The translations under genes were made by a program, and so were the position numbers. A DNA stretch of 64,000 nt from Sordaria brevicollis (lineage: Eukaryota; Ascomycota; Sordariomycetes; Sordariales; Sordariaceae), in contig JAUTDP010000001.1 in NCBI GenBank assembly GCA_033439795.1, positions 5,766,001-5,830,000 on the forward strand, given 5' to 3'. Under the pieces are notes generated by a model that did not search any database, was not told where the DNA came from, and saw only the letters and a program-made list of their open reading frames with translations. Each line of letters opens with the position of its first letter. Position 1 is the stretch's first letter. Below, piece by piece: positions 11,711 to 23,439 of this stretch.

Positions 11711-12658
11711 GACGACGGTGTTGTGTTTAAGAGTTTAAATGGGTGGTATGGAGATGTGAGTCGAACAGAGGAATTGTTTCGCGTTTGAAATCAGTGTTGG
11801 TCGTCGATGTCGAATTAGGTGGATTTGTTGGTGTATGGTAGAAGCCTGGACAATGATGGTTGCTGTAATCGATGGATGCTATCGCTATCTCCAAGTTCCA
11901 ATGTGGAATCATTCAATCCACGAAATGTTGCAGCAGCAGGCGGCCAGGCGCGGCGGCGGGACGTGGAGCTCCAAGCACAGTACGCGCGCCAAGCTTTCGG
12001 GAAACTGTCTCGAATCATTGGATGACAAGCTTCAAGTGGATCCTAATGCGGAAGGCTGAGGACCGCTTCGGTGACAGGTGCTTGCCAGCCCGCCGAGCAT
12101 GAAGCCCCCGGACTGCCGGGACATCGGGGTCTCCAACGAGCGGAGGGTCCGAGCGTCACTTCTAGAAAATGGTAGGGGAGGATGGATATCATCGGCCGGA
12201 GGATATTCTCTGAATTCTAGCGATAGCGGATAGTTTTTAGCTTCCCCCCCCGTAACCCCGCCCCGGGGAGGTGCCCTTGAAAATCAATTGAAGCTGGAGC
12301 TCCATTTCGCGAATTCCGGAGCTGCTCAAAAGTGGATTATGTACTGATAACTCTCGCTATCAACTTATCGCGGTTCCTGCATCCACGCGCGCGGCATTCC
12401 TCAGTTCCATCATTTGCGATCGTCGTCGGCCTGTCATCTTTCCACTTCCCCAGGAAAACGAATCCCGTCTCCCGAGAAAACCCCCCAAGTCTCTTGGCCG
12501 GTCTATGATGCAACAGCGGTGCTAAACAGCCTCGGGGTGGATTTTGGACTATTTTTCTTCCATTGATTGTTTAACTCTCTTGTTATTCCATTCCTATTCT
12601 AGACAAGCCCTTCCCCAACTGGCCACTGCCACTTACACATATAAAGAGTTGTACATCG
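11711..12658. other. Divergent promoter between SmD2 and HIBCH
   Basis: About 950 bases between two start codons facing away from each other. It is GC-rich near 11935-12010 and 12245-12275. Short open frames (for example plus strand 11819-12025) do not look coding. A TATAAAG near 12640 lies within 20 bases of the HIBCH ATG, too close for a core promoter. Confidence 0.4.
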
Positions 12659-14274
12659 ATGTTGTTCTCCAAGTCCATTGCCAGCCGCGCCGGCCTGGCT
12701 TCTGCTGTTGCTTCTCGCAGCTGCCGACCAACCTTCGCCGCCATGCCGCTCAGAGCCAAAATCATCGGCCAGCAGGCTCCCGTAAGATAGCCTCCTAGCT
12801 CCGTTCCGACGCTTCAGAGACAAAGACCATGGGCGCAGACACAGACACGGCTAACACGCGACCACTCGTCCCTTCCTCCCAGATCTCGACCCAAGCCGCC
12901 GCCAAGTTGTTCGCTCCCGTCGAGGGTGACGAGCCCGAGGATGTCCTCTTCAACAGTCTCTACAACCTCCGCTCCATCGAGCTCAACCGCCCAGCCAAGT
13001 ACAACGCCCTCAATGGCTCCATGATCCGCAAGATCGCGCCCCGTCTCCTCGAATGGGAACGCTCCGACATGGCCAACGTCATCGTTATCAAGGGTTCTGG
13101 AGAGAAGGCTTTCTGCGCCGGTGGTGATGTTGCCGCCCTGGCCAAGCAGAACGCCCAGGGCCCCGAGGGCATCAAGAAGTCGGTCGACTACTTCGGTCTC
13201 GAATACAAGCTCAACCACTTGATTGCCACCTACACCAGGCCCTACGTGGCTTTCCTCGATGGCTTCACCATGGGAGGCGGTGTTGGTCTCAGCATCCACG
13301 CCCCCTTCAGAATCGCGACCGAGAAGACCGTTTTTGCCATGCCCGAGACCAAGATTGGTTTCTTCCCCGACGTCGGCGCTTCCTTTTTCCTCCCCAGGAT
13401 GCCTGGCCAGGTCGGCACCTACCTCGGTCTCACCAGCGCCATCTTGGAGGGTGTTCAGGTCTACTACGCCGGCATTGCCACCCACTACCTCCACTCGAGC
13501 AGTCTTCCCGCCCTGGAGTCTCGTCTTGCCGAGCTTACCCCCAAGGACTACTGGACCATGGACCAGCGCCTGAGCGTCATCAACGACACCATCGAGGAGT
13601 TCTCCACCGGCCTTCCCTGGAACCAGCCCATCCAGATCGGCGGCGCCGTTCGCGACGCCATCGACCGCTGCTTCAAGTACGACAAGATCGACGAGATCAT
13701 TGCTGCCCTCAAGGAGGAAGCCGCCCAGCCAAGCGTCCAGGTCTGGGCTAAGCGCACTCTGGAGGAGCTCACCAAGCGCTCCCCTACCTCCCTCCACGTC
13801 ACGCTGCGCCAGATGCGCCTCGGCAAGACCTGGGACATTGCGCAGACCTTCAAGCGCGAGCACCAGATGGCCGCCAAGTTCATGAAGTCCCACGACTTCA
13901 ACGCGGGCGTCAAGGCGTTGCTCATTGAGAAGGAGAAGAACGGGCCCGCCAAGTGGAATCCGGCTTCCCTGGACGAGATTGCCCCCGGCGCCAACATCTC
14001 GGAGGACTACTTCAAGAACGACCCCGAGACCCCCCTCTTGGAGCTGCTCAACGACAGGTCCTACGAGCAATACCCTTACAACAAGTTCGGCCTCCCCAAC
14101 GACCACGACGTCCAGGAGCTGGTAACCAAGGGCAACTTCACCAAGGAGAAGCTCCTAGCCCACTTTACGGAGACCAAGCGCGGCAAGGAGGGTCTTCAGC
14201 TTGCCGTTGTCGACGTCCTGCGCCGCAAGTGCGAGGTGGAGAAGGGCAGTGAATATATCAAATGGAAGGAGTAG
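12659..14274 (+). CDS. 3-hydroxyisobutyryl-CoA hydrolase, mitochondrial
   Basis: Exons 12659-12781 and 12883-14274 encode 504 residues. Exon 1 supplies a mitochondrial presequence (MLFSKSIASRAGLASAVASR, Arg/Ser/Ala-rich, no acidic residues). The intron (12782-12882) has GTAAGA, a GCTAAC branch and TCCCAG; an ATG at 12829 lies inside the intron and would give a falsely leaderless protein. The enzyme hydrolyses 3-hydroxyisobutyryl-CoA to free 3-hydroxyisobutyrate in valine catabolism. Crotonase-fold motifs are plain: GEKAFCAGGDVAAL supplies the oxyanion hole, GFTMGGGVGLSIHAPFRIAT follows, and ETKIGFFPDVGASFFLPR holds the acidic residues characteristic of HIBCH. The long C-terminal region is also present; it distinguishes HIBCH from simple enoyl-CoA hydratases. 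Strong codon bias produces a 430-codon antisense open frame that is not a gene. Confidence 0.95.
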
Positions 14275-14615
14275 AAAGAAACAAAAACGTTGAGAAGTGG
14301 TCGGAGAAATGCTTTGTTGTACGATAATCCCACCGTGTTGATGATGATGATGATTGTCCCCACATCAGCCAGGCTACCTTTTTGTTGCGTGAAGCCAGGA
14401 TCAGTCGCCACTGCCGCTTCCATGTTATGGATTCTCCCGGATTTGTAAAACGAAGGGTCACTCGATATTGGTTTGCCGATCACCGCCGGACTTGGATTAT
14501 CTTGCCCATGAAGAGGTCAAATAGCAAGAAGCAATCTTCACCATATTATCGACCAAAAGCCGGGTTGAAACATTATACCTAATTCTAAATCTTGAATATC
14601 GACTCAAATCCAGCC
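14275..14615. other. Non-coding interval between convergent HIBCH and ABCC genes
   Basis: Only 341 bases separate the two stop codons. It contains a GATGATGATGATGAT run near 14338-14354 and no coding signal. Confidence 0.4.
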
Positions 14616-17600
14616 TCATTTACTCGCTAAGGGGTCATGCCCCTGATGATACCCCCTATACAACTCCCCAAAGACACTTCCTTCCCCTTCCCCTTCGTCC
14701 TGGCCTTGACCAAGAGCCCTCTGAACCAACTCTCCAGGGCTCCCAAACTCTACCATTTTCCCAGCCTTGAAAACCGCCACCTTATCAAACCTATCAATAT
14801 ACGTAAACCGATGCACCACACTAATAACCGTATGCCCCTCAAACTCCCGCTCAATAACCTCCTGCATCACCGCCTCCGTTTTGTCGTCTACACTACTCGT
14901 CGCCTCATCCAGCACCAATATCCTCGTCTTATCCTTTTGTAGCAAGGCCCTAGCGAGCGCTAACAGTTGGAGTTCACCGACTGACCACTCAGACGTCACT
15001 AACTCGCTGTCGAGTGTTGAGCCGTTGGCTGTCACGCGACCGGGCCAGAGTGTAACGGACCGGAGGGCTGATTCCATCTTTGATGACTTTTCTGATGGGG
15101 ACAAGTGAGAGAGATGGGAGAAGGGGTCAAGGTTGAAAGCTAAGGATTGGTTGGGGATGAAGAAGGGGTCTTGAGGGATTACGTTGAAAATGCGGCGAGA
15201 AAGTGGGATGGTGGAGAGGTTGAGGGAGTCGATGGTTATAGAGCCAGAGGAGAGAGGGATCATCCGCAAAAGGGAGAGAAGGAAGGTGGTTTTGCCGGAG
15301 CCGAAGGACCGATGACTGCTAGTTTGGAGCCGGCGGGGATGATGAGGGTGAGATTTTTGAGAGCTGGTGGGCCGATGTTATTGTTCGAGGAAGAGGGTTG
15401 AGTGCTGCTAGGTGAGGTTGTTAGTTTTGTTTACTTTTTTCAGGGGTAACACGATGAGAGGGGTGGGCTAGGTGACACATACCCGTAACTGGCACAGATC
15501 TTTTCGATCTTGATCTCTCCCTTTGACGGCCATCCAGCTAGTTTGTCATCATCTCCGCCGTTATCATAACTCGGAGCTGGATCTTCCTCCTTCGGCGTCG
15601 TCCTAACAAAGTCTCGCACTCTCGCCACCGCTCCTATCGACGTCTCTAACTGTGTCCACGCCCGCAGCGTCTGCACCGTCAAGTCGTTGAACGTCATTAC
15701 CAGCACCAAGGACACACCCAATGCTCCGGCACTGATCGATGTCCTTGACGATGACCCTGTTTTCTCCGGGTCAGGAGCGACACCGATGGCTACACCCACC
15801 AACACAATCGCCATCCCGCCAACTACCAGATCAAGCACCAGAGCCAACCACTGCTGGATACAAGCCAACATGTAAAACGGTTTCTGCGAATCGTCCATCA
15901 TTTTTGCGAGTTTCTCTCTGAATCTTTGGTCCCACCCAAACGCGCGAATGGTAGCCACTCCGCCCGCCGTAACTGTTTCGAGAAAGTGCTTATACACGGG
16001 CGCTTTGGCTTCGATGTCAAGCAATCGTAGCTGTCGTGACGAGCGGAGGTAGTACTTCTGGACGAGAAAGAGGGTGACAGCGAGTAAGGGAACGGTGGCA
16101 GCTAGGTATTTACCTAGGACGCAGAGAATGATAAGTTGAACGAGGGCGTAGAAACCAGCAGACGTAAACATGATGGCCTGAATGGGTAGCGTCATGTCGA
16201 TCAGGTCCATGTCTTGGGAAAAGCGGTTGGTGATTGTGCCAGTGTCTTCGCTGGGGCTGTCGTTGTCTGAATCTGCGGGTGATGATGTAGCAGAGGACTG
16301 TGAGAAGAACGACAGAGGGGCGGATAAGACGGAGTTCAAAAGATCCGTATGAAGAGCCAAAGCTGTGTTGCTGATAATGTTGAGCAGGAAAACGTAGCAC
16401 TCGCCTATAGTGCCGGCTTGGGCGAGGACGACGAAGAGCGTGTAGATGCCGAGGTAAAAACCGAGATTCGGACGAGGGTCAGGGTTGGAGGTTGTAGGGG
16501 TGCTGGCGGAACTCCAGTTCGAAATCCAAATGGTCATGTAGTTAGATGTTATGGATCCGAGGACGGTGAAGAAGGCCCAAAGGAAGAGGCCTAAGGCACC
16601 GGCACTACGGGCATAGTAAGCGTAGACAGACCAACTGCCTTGACGACGTTCTAGGTTGGGGGCCTTGGTTGGTTGTTGAGCTGCGTCTGAGGTCTTTACT
16701 GTAATGGCCTGAACTTTGCTTTTTGTCGCTTTGTCTGTTGAGAAATGCTCATTGTTGGATTCAATGGTCTCGTCGTCGGTCATGGCCATGAGTTTCAGGT
16801 CACCTCGCGTTTGGATATCGCTGTATGATCCAATGTCCACAACCTTTCCTCCTTCAAGTACTACGATCTCGTCCATATACGGGAGAAGACGCACTGATAA
16901 CCAGTCAGTAATGGGAATTATGGCAGTGTGGTCAAGGAGCAATCTTACTGTTGTGAGTGGCAAGGATTACGGAGACACCCGCCTTGCGAAGATGGCCTTG
17001 CCTGCTGAACAACCTCGCAGTGATCTCTTTAGCAGTAGCAGGGTCCAATCCACTCATCACATCATCCAGAATAATGACCGGAGCACGAGAGTATATCGCT
17101 CGGGCGAGTGACACTCTCTGCCGTTGCCCTCCGCTCAGTGACGAGCCATTAGCTCCAGCAACCGTGAGGTCACCCGCTACCATACCGTCGAGATCCCGCT
17201 GGAGCCCGCAAGAAAGGATACAGGTATCGTACCACTTTCGGTCGATCTCGGAGTCATCTATGCCGCCGGTAATGTTGTGCCGAATGGTGTCGTTCAAGAG
17301 CCAGGCTGATTGTGGACAGTAAGCTGCCCGAGAAAAGTTCGTGGAGACGGTTCCAGTTGTGAGTGTCGTTTCTCCCACCAGCGTCTCGAGAAGGGTGGAC
17401 TTTCCTGAACCAACAGGACCAATAACAGCCGTGAAACCTGACTTGATAGTCAAATTAACATCTTGCAATACGGGTTCAGTGGCATCCGCTGACCAGCAGA
17501 CGTCCGCAGCTGTGAAAGAGGCGAGTGTTCCTGGTGCTGTATCAGGGGCCAGCGGTCTTGAACCCGAAATGCTTCTGAGTTCTGTACCACTCTCAAAGGA

Positions 17601-19826
17601 CGCTCCAGCTGAACGTCCACTATCCTCCGCCATAGAAAGGTCCGACTGTTTCACCCTCTCTTTAGTTAGATATGCCTCGATACGGCCAAAACATGCTACA
17701 GCCTGCATCGCAGCCGGAAACGCCTGGCAGAAAAGAAGTAGAGGAAGTGTCAACAGGTTGATGAGCGATAGAGAGGCAAAAGCTTGCGCTGCTAGGAGCG
17801 TCTGGTCTTTCTTCGCGGCTGACATGATACCGTATACAACAAAGGTGGCCCAAGGGGCGACACCATTTCCTGGTGCGTTGGCTACGTGTATGTCAGCTTA
17901 ACGGCTGGAGTATTTTGGACGGTTATCTCGTGGAGGTCAACTTACAGACTTGGATCATCCAGATGAGATACTTGCGGAACTTCTCAGAAGTCTTCATCTC
18001 GGCCCTGCGTAGGTTCTCGATGATATTGCCTAATATGGGGGTGAGTCCCAGCATCTTGACGGCCTTCATGTCACCGAGCATGTTGGCTGTAACAGCGACT
18101 CGCTTCTGAACTCGTTCGTTCCATGCCGCTTGCGCAGGTCCGGTGCCAGCTCCGATGAAGGATGATCCAACAACGCAAACTATGAAAGGGAAAGGCCAAC
18201 GTTAGGTTTTTCTGACTCCATGAAATCAAAGTGTGAGGGCACAAGTGTGAGGAGGACTTACTCAAGCAGATCACCAGAGGAACAATGGCAGCATACGACA
18301 TTTGGCGAGCCAACAGCCAGATAGCAATGCCAACGCCGGGTATCGATGCCCATAGTTCATGGAGATTCCTGATGCTCGTAACGATGCGTTCCACATCCGT
18401 TCCCATCAAGGTGACTGCAGCAGAGTCTTTGACATCGGCGGCCCGGAGAGCAGTGGTATGCTGATATACCATAGCAATAAGTCCCGACCGAAGTCGAGCA
18501 ATCAACCGGTTCTGTTGTCGCCAGTAGAGCGCTCTTGAAACCTATATACCGTCGCAATAGTCAGCATATCAACCTTCAAGGCAATGACGACGACGGGGCT
18601 ATGTACTCACAGCAATCCCAACATAACACAACACAAACCCGCCCACCAACGCTTTGCCATAATACGCTGGCTGCGGCGTCTCATTTCCTTCTTCCTCATT
18701 GCCGTCCTTCCGCTCCCTCGAAGCCAAGTACGCAACAACCGCCTCTATTAAAAACGGTTGACAGAAGTTGAATCCCAAAAGTGCCAACCTCGGCATCACA
18801 GCCGACCAAAAAGGCCATTTGTTCGCCTCATACGCCGCCATGATGAGGATCCACCCTTTTTTCTTTTTGGCCTCTTCCTCCTTCGCACCTTCCTTCCCCT
18901 CATCCTTTTCTGTGGCACCTCCCCTTCCACTTTCCTTCTTCGTCCCCTCACCCGTTCCTTCCTTCTTCAGTTTTCTACCCAGCAACTTCCTAAAGGCACC
19001 CTCCATCTCCCCCCCACAACTCTCCACCCTCAACTCCCCATCCACACCAGGAACATCCCCCATGCCCAAAATCTTCTTGTACCCAACCTGAAAGAACGGC
19101 AGTAACCAGACAAAGAAACCCCTGCTCCAAAACCCGGCGGTCTGCTCCTTGGTGACGACGACATGTTTGTACCGGGGTTGGAGCAGGGAGAACTTGCCGA
19201 GGGATTCGGTTATCGCGACGAGGGTTGTGAGAGCGTAGATGAGTGTCCATAGGACGCGGAGGGCAAGGAGGTGGGGAGTTGACGAAGAGGAGAGGAGGAA
19301 GAGGGTGCGTAAACGGGGGATGTAGAGGACGGTGGAGGCGGAGAAGTAGATGACTAGGAGGTCGGAGGGGTGGATGGTTCGTTGGTCTTCGAGAAGGGAG
19401 AGGAGACTGGAAGAAAAGAGGGAGATGGTGGTTAGGATTGTTGCGGCGAGAGACACTGAGGTGTGGATGGAGGATTTGGTGAGATAGATGGTGTTGAGGA
19501 GGTGAAGGATGAAAAGAGCTGAGAGGAGAGTCTGGAAATCGTGTTAGTGATGATCCTGACTAGAATTTGATGGAGGACCAACTTACCAGCTTTCCAAAAG
19601 CCAACCGCCTTGAACTTAGTTTAACTGGACTCTTCCATAACGTCCAGAACCGCCATGGGACAAAGATGAGGAATAGAGCCGCTGGAAGAAGCGTGTAAAA
19701 GCCATCTTCGAAGAGCAAAGTGAAGTCAAACTCTCGACATGATGGATCGACCCGAGGACCAAACTGTCTGTCGGCCTCAATTCCGGATGGACAGGCATCA
19801 CCGCCGCCGGGAAGTGTCGAAGTCAT
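14616..19826 (-). CDS. ABCC (MRP)-type ABC transporter, frameshifted in the second P-loop
   Basis: Seven exons in transcript order: 19826-19587, 19531-18611, 18541-18262, 18179-17946, 17881-16949, 16893-15483 and 15407-14616. All junctions agree in phase except within exon 7, where one base is missing near 15300; the exons total 4,811 nt, one short of 1,604 codons. The layout is TMD0 helices, TMD1, NBD1, TMD2 and NBD2. NBD1 has Walker A GPVGSGKST near residue 710, signature LSGGQRQR, and Walker B VIILDDVMSGLD with Asp where the catalytic Glu normally sits, as is common in ABCC proteins. NBD2 has a divergent signature WSVGELQLLALARAL, Walker B RILVLDEATSSVD and H-loop VVHRF. Reading exon 7 directly ends at a TGA soon after the P-loop. 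Such pumps export conjugates, drugs or pigments from the plasma or vacuolar membrane; the substrate is unknown. It is either a recent loss-of-function allele or a sequence error. Confidence 0.85.
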
Positions 19827-20533
19827 GATGCCGGTCAGTGCCTCGCAAAGTTGATGCCGAGAATGTGAATCCCTTCATCTTGGCCGTTGCCTACCTACTT
19901 CAAGGCATATCTTATACGCCACCCAACATGTTGAACATGATCAAGAGTATGAATCACGATACCGACACTGAGTTATAGGCGTGCGTAAGCTTCTGGGCCC
20001 CCTTGTCGACGGGAAGGATGGCAGCGCTTGCGCGGCAGCGGCCAACGATAGCGCCATTCTCTTTGATATCAATCCAGATTAGGAAGGTGAATACTACGCT
20101 GACCGAATCACCGCTATTTCTTTTACATACCATGAGGATAGGGCCTACGCGTTCTCGAACTTTCAGTGTGTAGATGTCCGCGTAAGCTTGTTCTAGTTCT
20201 CGGTTGTTTGTCATGTTTCCCTTCTTTTGTTGATGTAATAAACTTCTGTAGTTCACCTGTCGATCCTCTGAGAAGTTTATTGACATGTCGACATCCAGCC
20301 CTAAATTTTTGATGCAAGGATCAAAGGTGTCGTCAGCATAGCTCATACCAAAGTCGCCAACCGAGCGTCACATACCTCGTGGTTGACAATGCTTGTTATC
20401 TCGAGTCCGAGTGATCCAATTGCACTTGTACGCAGCATCACTGGATCTGATCATAAACACCGAACCCTTCGTAACAATATCTTAGTCTATCGATCTATTC
20501 ATCTACAGCAGACAGAGCCGCCTTGATCCCGCT
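19827..20533. other. Intergenic region between ABCC and dolichol kinase, with one doubtful ORF
   Basis: About 700 bases. It holds the promoter of the ABCC gene and the 3' end of the dolichol kinase gene. An ATG-started open frame of 130 codons (20346-19954, minus) is listed separately as doubtful. No repeat was seen. Confidence 0.4.
19954..20346 (-). CDS. Possible small protein, unrecognised (doubtful)
   Basis: An open frame of 130 residues beginning with ATG. The composition is mixed and globular-looking, with a hydrophobic strand VVFTFLIWIDI and a following ENGAIVGRCRASAAILPVD. A GTATGT inside it, after codons reading GPILM, could be an intron donor, so the frame may be only part of a gene. 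I know of no family match and see no supporting conserved motif. It lies between two minus-strand genes and might be transcribed leader sequence of the ABCC gene. Treat as a candidate only. Confidence 0.22.
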   Translation of the reverse strand: MSYADDTFDPCIKNLGLDVDMSINFSEDRQVNYRSLLHQQKKGNMTNNRELEQAYADIYTLKVRERVGPILMVCKRNSGDSVSVVFTFLIWIDIKENGAIVGRCRASAAILPVDKGAQKLTHAYNSVSVS

Positions 20534-23439
20534 CTACTTCAGATTCATGTCCATGCTTTTGACACAAGTCCACAACACAACCGGCACCACCACATTATCA
20601 TTACCTCCCGTCAACACCGCCTCCGTGAGTGATGCCATGCAAGCGCACACTGCGGTCTTGACCACCGTCGTCGGCCATGACGCTTGTGGCAACTGTGATA
20701 CTCCAGCCCATAAGCCACCCATTACTTCCTTCACCAGCTCGCCAAAACCAGCGCCGGCGCCCGCTCCAAGCCCAGTATTAAGTTCTGCCTCCCGAGCAAC
20801 CGTAGAAAGCACACCCGTAGTTGAGGGCCAGCCTCCAACGAATAACCAAATATTAGCCGCCATTAACCCCACAAACACAGCGGTCGCGAACGCAATGCTT
20901 CCCTCAATACTCTTGCCGCCTCCCCAGAGCCACTTCTTGTGACCCCATCTCCTTCCTATAAGCGACGCTGCTGCATCGCCCAGTCCGACGCATACGACTC
21001 CGGCGACCATGCTGATGTCGCGGATCGGGACCTCCCATCCTGCCAGTGGGCCTTCTCCGATGCGCGGTAAGGCTGCTAGACTGAGCCATAGCGGGATGGC
21101 ACATCCGATGAGAAGAAAAATGTGCGAGATGACGACGGGGCCGCGAAGATCTCTGCCGTCGACGTATGGGGTGAGGAATTGGGCTATGGGCCCGGATAGA
21201 GGCGGGAGCTGGCTAGCCCGAAGAAGGTCTACCAGAAGGAAAATGCCGAGGACAATCGACAGGGCCAGAGCAATGTAGGTTGGGTCGATGAAGATGGTAG
21301 GCAAGAACATCGCGACCATCATGAAGTGAAACACCTTCCGGCGTGTATCAACCTCGTAGATAGGCGATAGGCGGAACACAACGGCAAGGCCGATTATGAT
21401 GACGACCAGCCAGTAGCCGCTGAGAAGCAAGCGAGTGTTTGCTTCTCCCAACATAGACTGCCGGACGAACTGAACCCAGCCGCCCAGGGCAGTTGAAGCC
21501 TCATCGTCAGCTCGTAGTGGAAGGCAGATCCATCTTTCAAGGTCTGCTTTGACAACCTCGAGCCTGAACTCCGAGATGTCGCCAAATAGGTAACCGAGCG
21601 CCCATCCTATCGGCTCCTTTTCGTCGAGGGCATAACGTCCCACGTACTCCCGAACGCCGACCAAGATGACACCTAATATGCAAAGATAGACCCAGGCGGC
21701 ATACATCCACTTCCTGACGGTAGCCTGTGCTTGCGTCAGGGAGAAGAAAGCACGCACACTGGAGGAGGCAGAACGCTTCCGACGACCAGAAGGAGTGCTA
21801 GTTTGGGACCGAACGATGCTAGTGATCCTGCCCAAAGAAGGTAATGTGTGCCTCCGTGTGACGGACTGCTCCGGCGATGGCGGCTCCTGCAAATCAAAGC
21901 GAACATCAGCACCATTGGCTTGAAGAAGTGCGTTGTCTTCCGCGCTGCTGATACTATTCTCCCTTGCTCTCTTTTTCAAGAAGCCCGCATCCCAGGAAGG
22001 GGTCGCAGAGCTTCGGTTGCGACTGTGGCCTTGAACCACATAGTCGGAGTCACTGAGTACCTCCTCATTGTCAGTTCTACCGTCATAGTATGTGCGCTTG
22101 GCAGATTTGAAGAACCTCCAAAATCCAGAGGTACTGCCGGACTTGGGAGCTGAAGGACGCTTGAAGCGCCACTTGGGGACTCTGGCTAAAGATACACCCC
22201 ATTGGATGACTTTACCACATAGCACGATGATGCCGAGGCCACCTCCCCAGAGAAGTGCCTTCAAGATGACGACCTGGGGAGACCGCGCCAGTAAAAGCAC
22301 GTTAATGAGGGCCACGGAGAGCAACTGCAACTCAGCAATCAGAAGGCTCGTCGTGGTAAGTCGCTGCAAGAGCAAACATAGGGTCTGGTGCAGGGGATAC
22401 AGCAACGTAAGGGTCTCTGGATCCTCAACAGAGCTGCTCACCACAAGGGGAATGCAAGAGAGGAGCCATTGGGTAGAACTATACTCTTCCCAGTATCCAG
22501 CGCCGGGGATCAGCGGTCTCGGTAGAGCGCAGATGCTCAATATCACATTCGGCAACACGACCCCCTCAACATTTTGAGCAACGAGAAGCGAGACAAACAG
22601 CGGTATAAGCTGCGGGTATAGCGCCGGAGCAGGATCGAAGGAAGTCGGGACGGAAATGGGCAGCCGTCTCGATGTTCTGCCTTGACGATATGCCCAAGCT
22701 ACCAGCCTCAACGGGTAGAGAGCGAGTAATGTCAAGAATAGCCAGGACAATGTTGACAATTCTGGAAAGCAGTTGTTAGCTGGTGTATCAGCTTGACCCA
22801 AGAGGGTCCTTCCATACCTTTTCGATATGTTTGTAGGAAGGGCTGCACGTCACGGTTTGACGCTACGAGCAACCCCTGACAAGCAAGCAGCAGTACCTCG
22901 GCACCACGGCGAACTACTTCTTTCCTTCTACGAGCCCTCTCAGCTTCACTCCTTTTTGTTCGTATGGGGGTGCTGTGCCTCGAGTTCAGGTCCGGGTCGC
23001 GCCCATCCTCATCTAGCGTGTTTGGAGAAAGCAAGGGCGTTGATGTTCCTGACAGCGGCTCGTTCCTCCCTCTTAGTCCCTTATGTAATCGAGTTTTAGG
23101 AGCCGGCAATCCCTTGAGGAAGTGTTCATCATCTGCTTCGGTACCACTATCACTTGTCGGGTTTGAACTGTTGGCTGATGTAGGGGAAGGTTGGCTTTGG
23201 TTTTGTGACAGAGCTACGGTCGCTGCTCGGTGTATGAGTCGCTCGGAAGGCTCGAGAAGCTCAAAGCTCTGACGGTAATAGGGTTTCGGTGTTCGTGTAC
23301 CGAATGTAAGGTCTTCTTCTGGGTCTTGGCCCTCGTATTTGGAGTCGGTTGCGTGGAGAGTCGGAGAGTGGGATGGGGCTGAGGCTGGAGCTGGAGCTGG
23401 AGCTGGAGCTGGAGCTGGAGGTCGGAGATGCTCTGACAT
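20534..23439 (-). CDS. sec59: Dolichol kinase (Sec59 type)
   Basis: Exons 23439-22818 and 22761-20534 give 949 residues; the intron (22762-22817) has GTATGG, a GCTAAC branch and TTCCAG. The enzyme uses CTP to phosphorylate dolichol at the ER membrane, supplying dolichyl phosphate for N-glycosylation, O-mannosylation and GPI anchors. The C-terminal third carries the diagnostic parts: RRKVFHFMMVAMFLP, then GLGDAAASLIGRRWG followed by KSIEGSIAF, which form the CTP-binding region, among many hydrophobic helices. The N-terminal 200 residues are a polar, Ser/Pro-rich extension absent from the yeast enzyme. It includes a Pro-Ala run encoded by a GGAGCT hexamer repeat (23387-23420). ATG 23439 is the only in-frame ATG near the start; upstream in-frame sequence has none. 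Confidence 0.88.
23387..23420. repeat. GGAGCT hexanucleotide tandem repeat inside sec59
   Basis: Five perfect GGAGCT units plus a partial sixth, preceded by one GAGGCT variant at 23381-23386. On the minus strand they encode alternating Pro-Ala residues in the disordered N-terminus of dolichol kinase. Unit length is a multiple of three, so copy-number change would not break the frame. Confidence 0.9.

Noticed and set aside
12829..12882. ATG 12829 as the start of HIBCH
   Set aside because: It lies within an intron with good GTAAGA, GCTAAC and CCCAG signals; the upstream exon supplies a proper mitochondrial presequence in phase.
12814..14106. 430-codon open frame on the minus strand
   Set aside because: It is antisense to the HIBCH coding exon. 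Strong third-position C in the real gene removes antisense stops. The translation is low in diversity (Val/Leu/Gly/Glu) and has no motif.
23381..23420. GGAGCT array considered as a mobile-element or satellite remnant
   Set aside because: It lies inside the sec59 coding frame and encodes a Pro-Ala run; it is a simple coding microsatellite.
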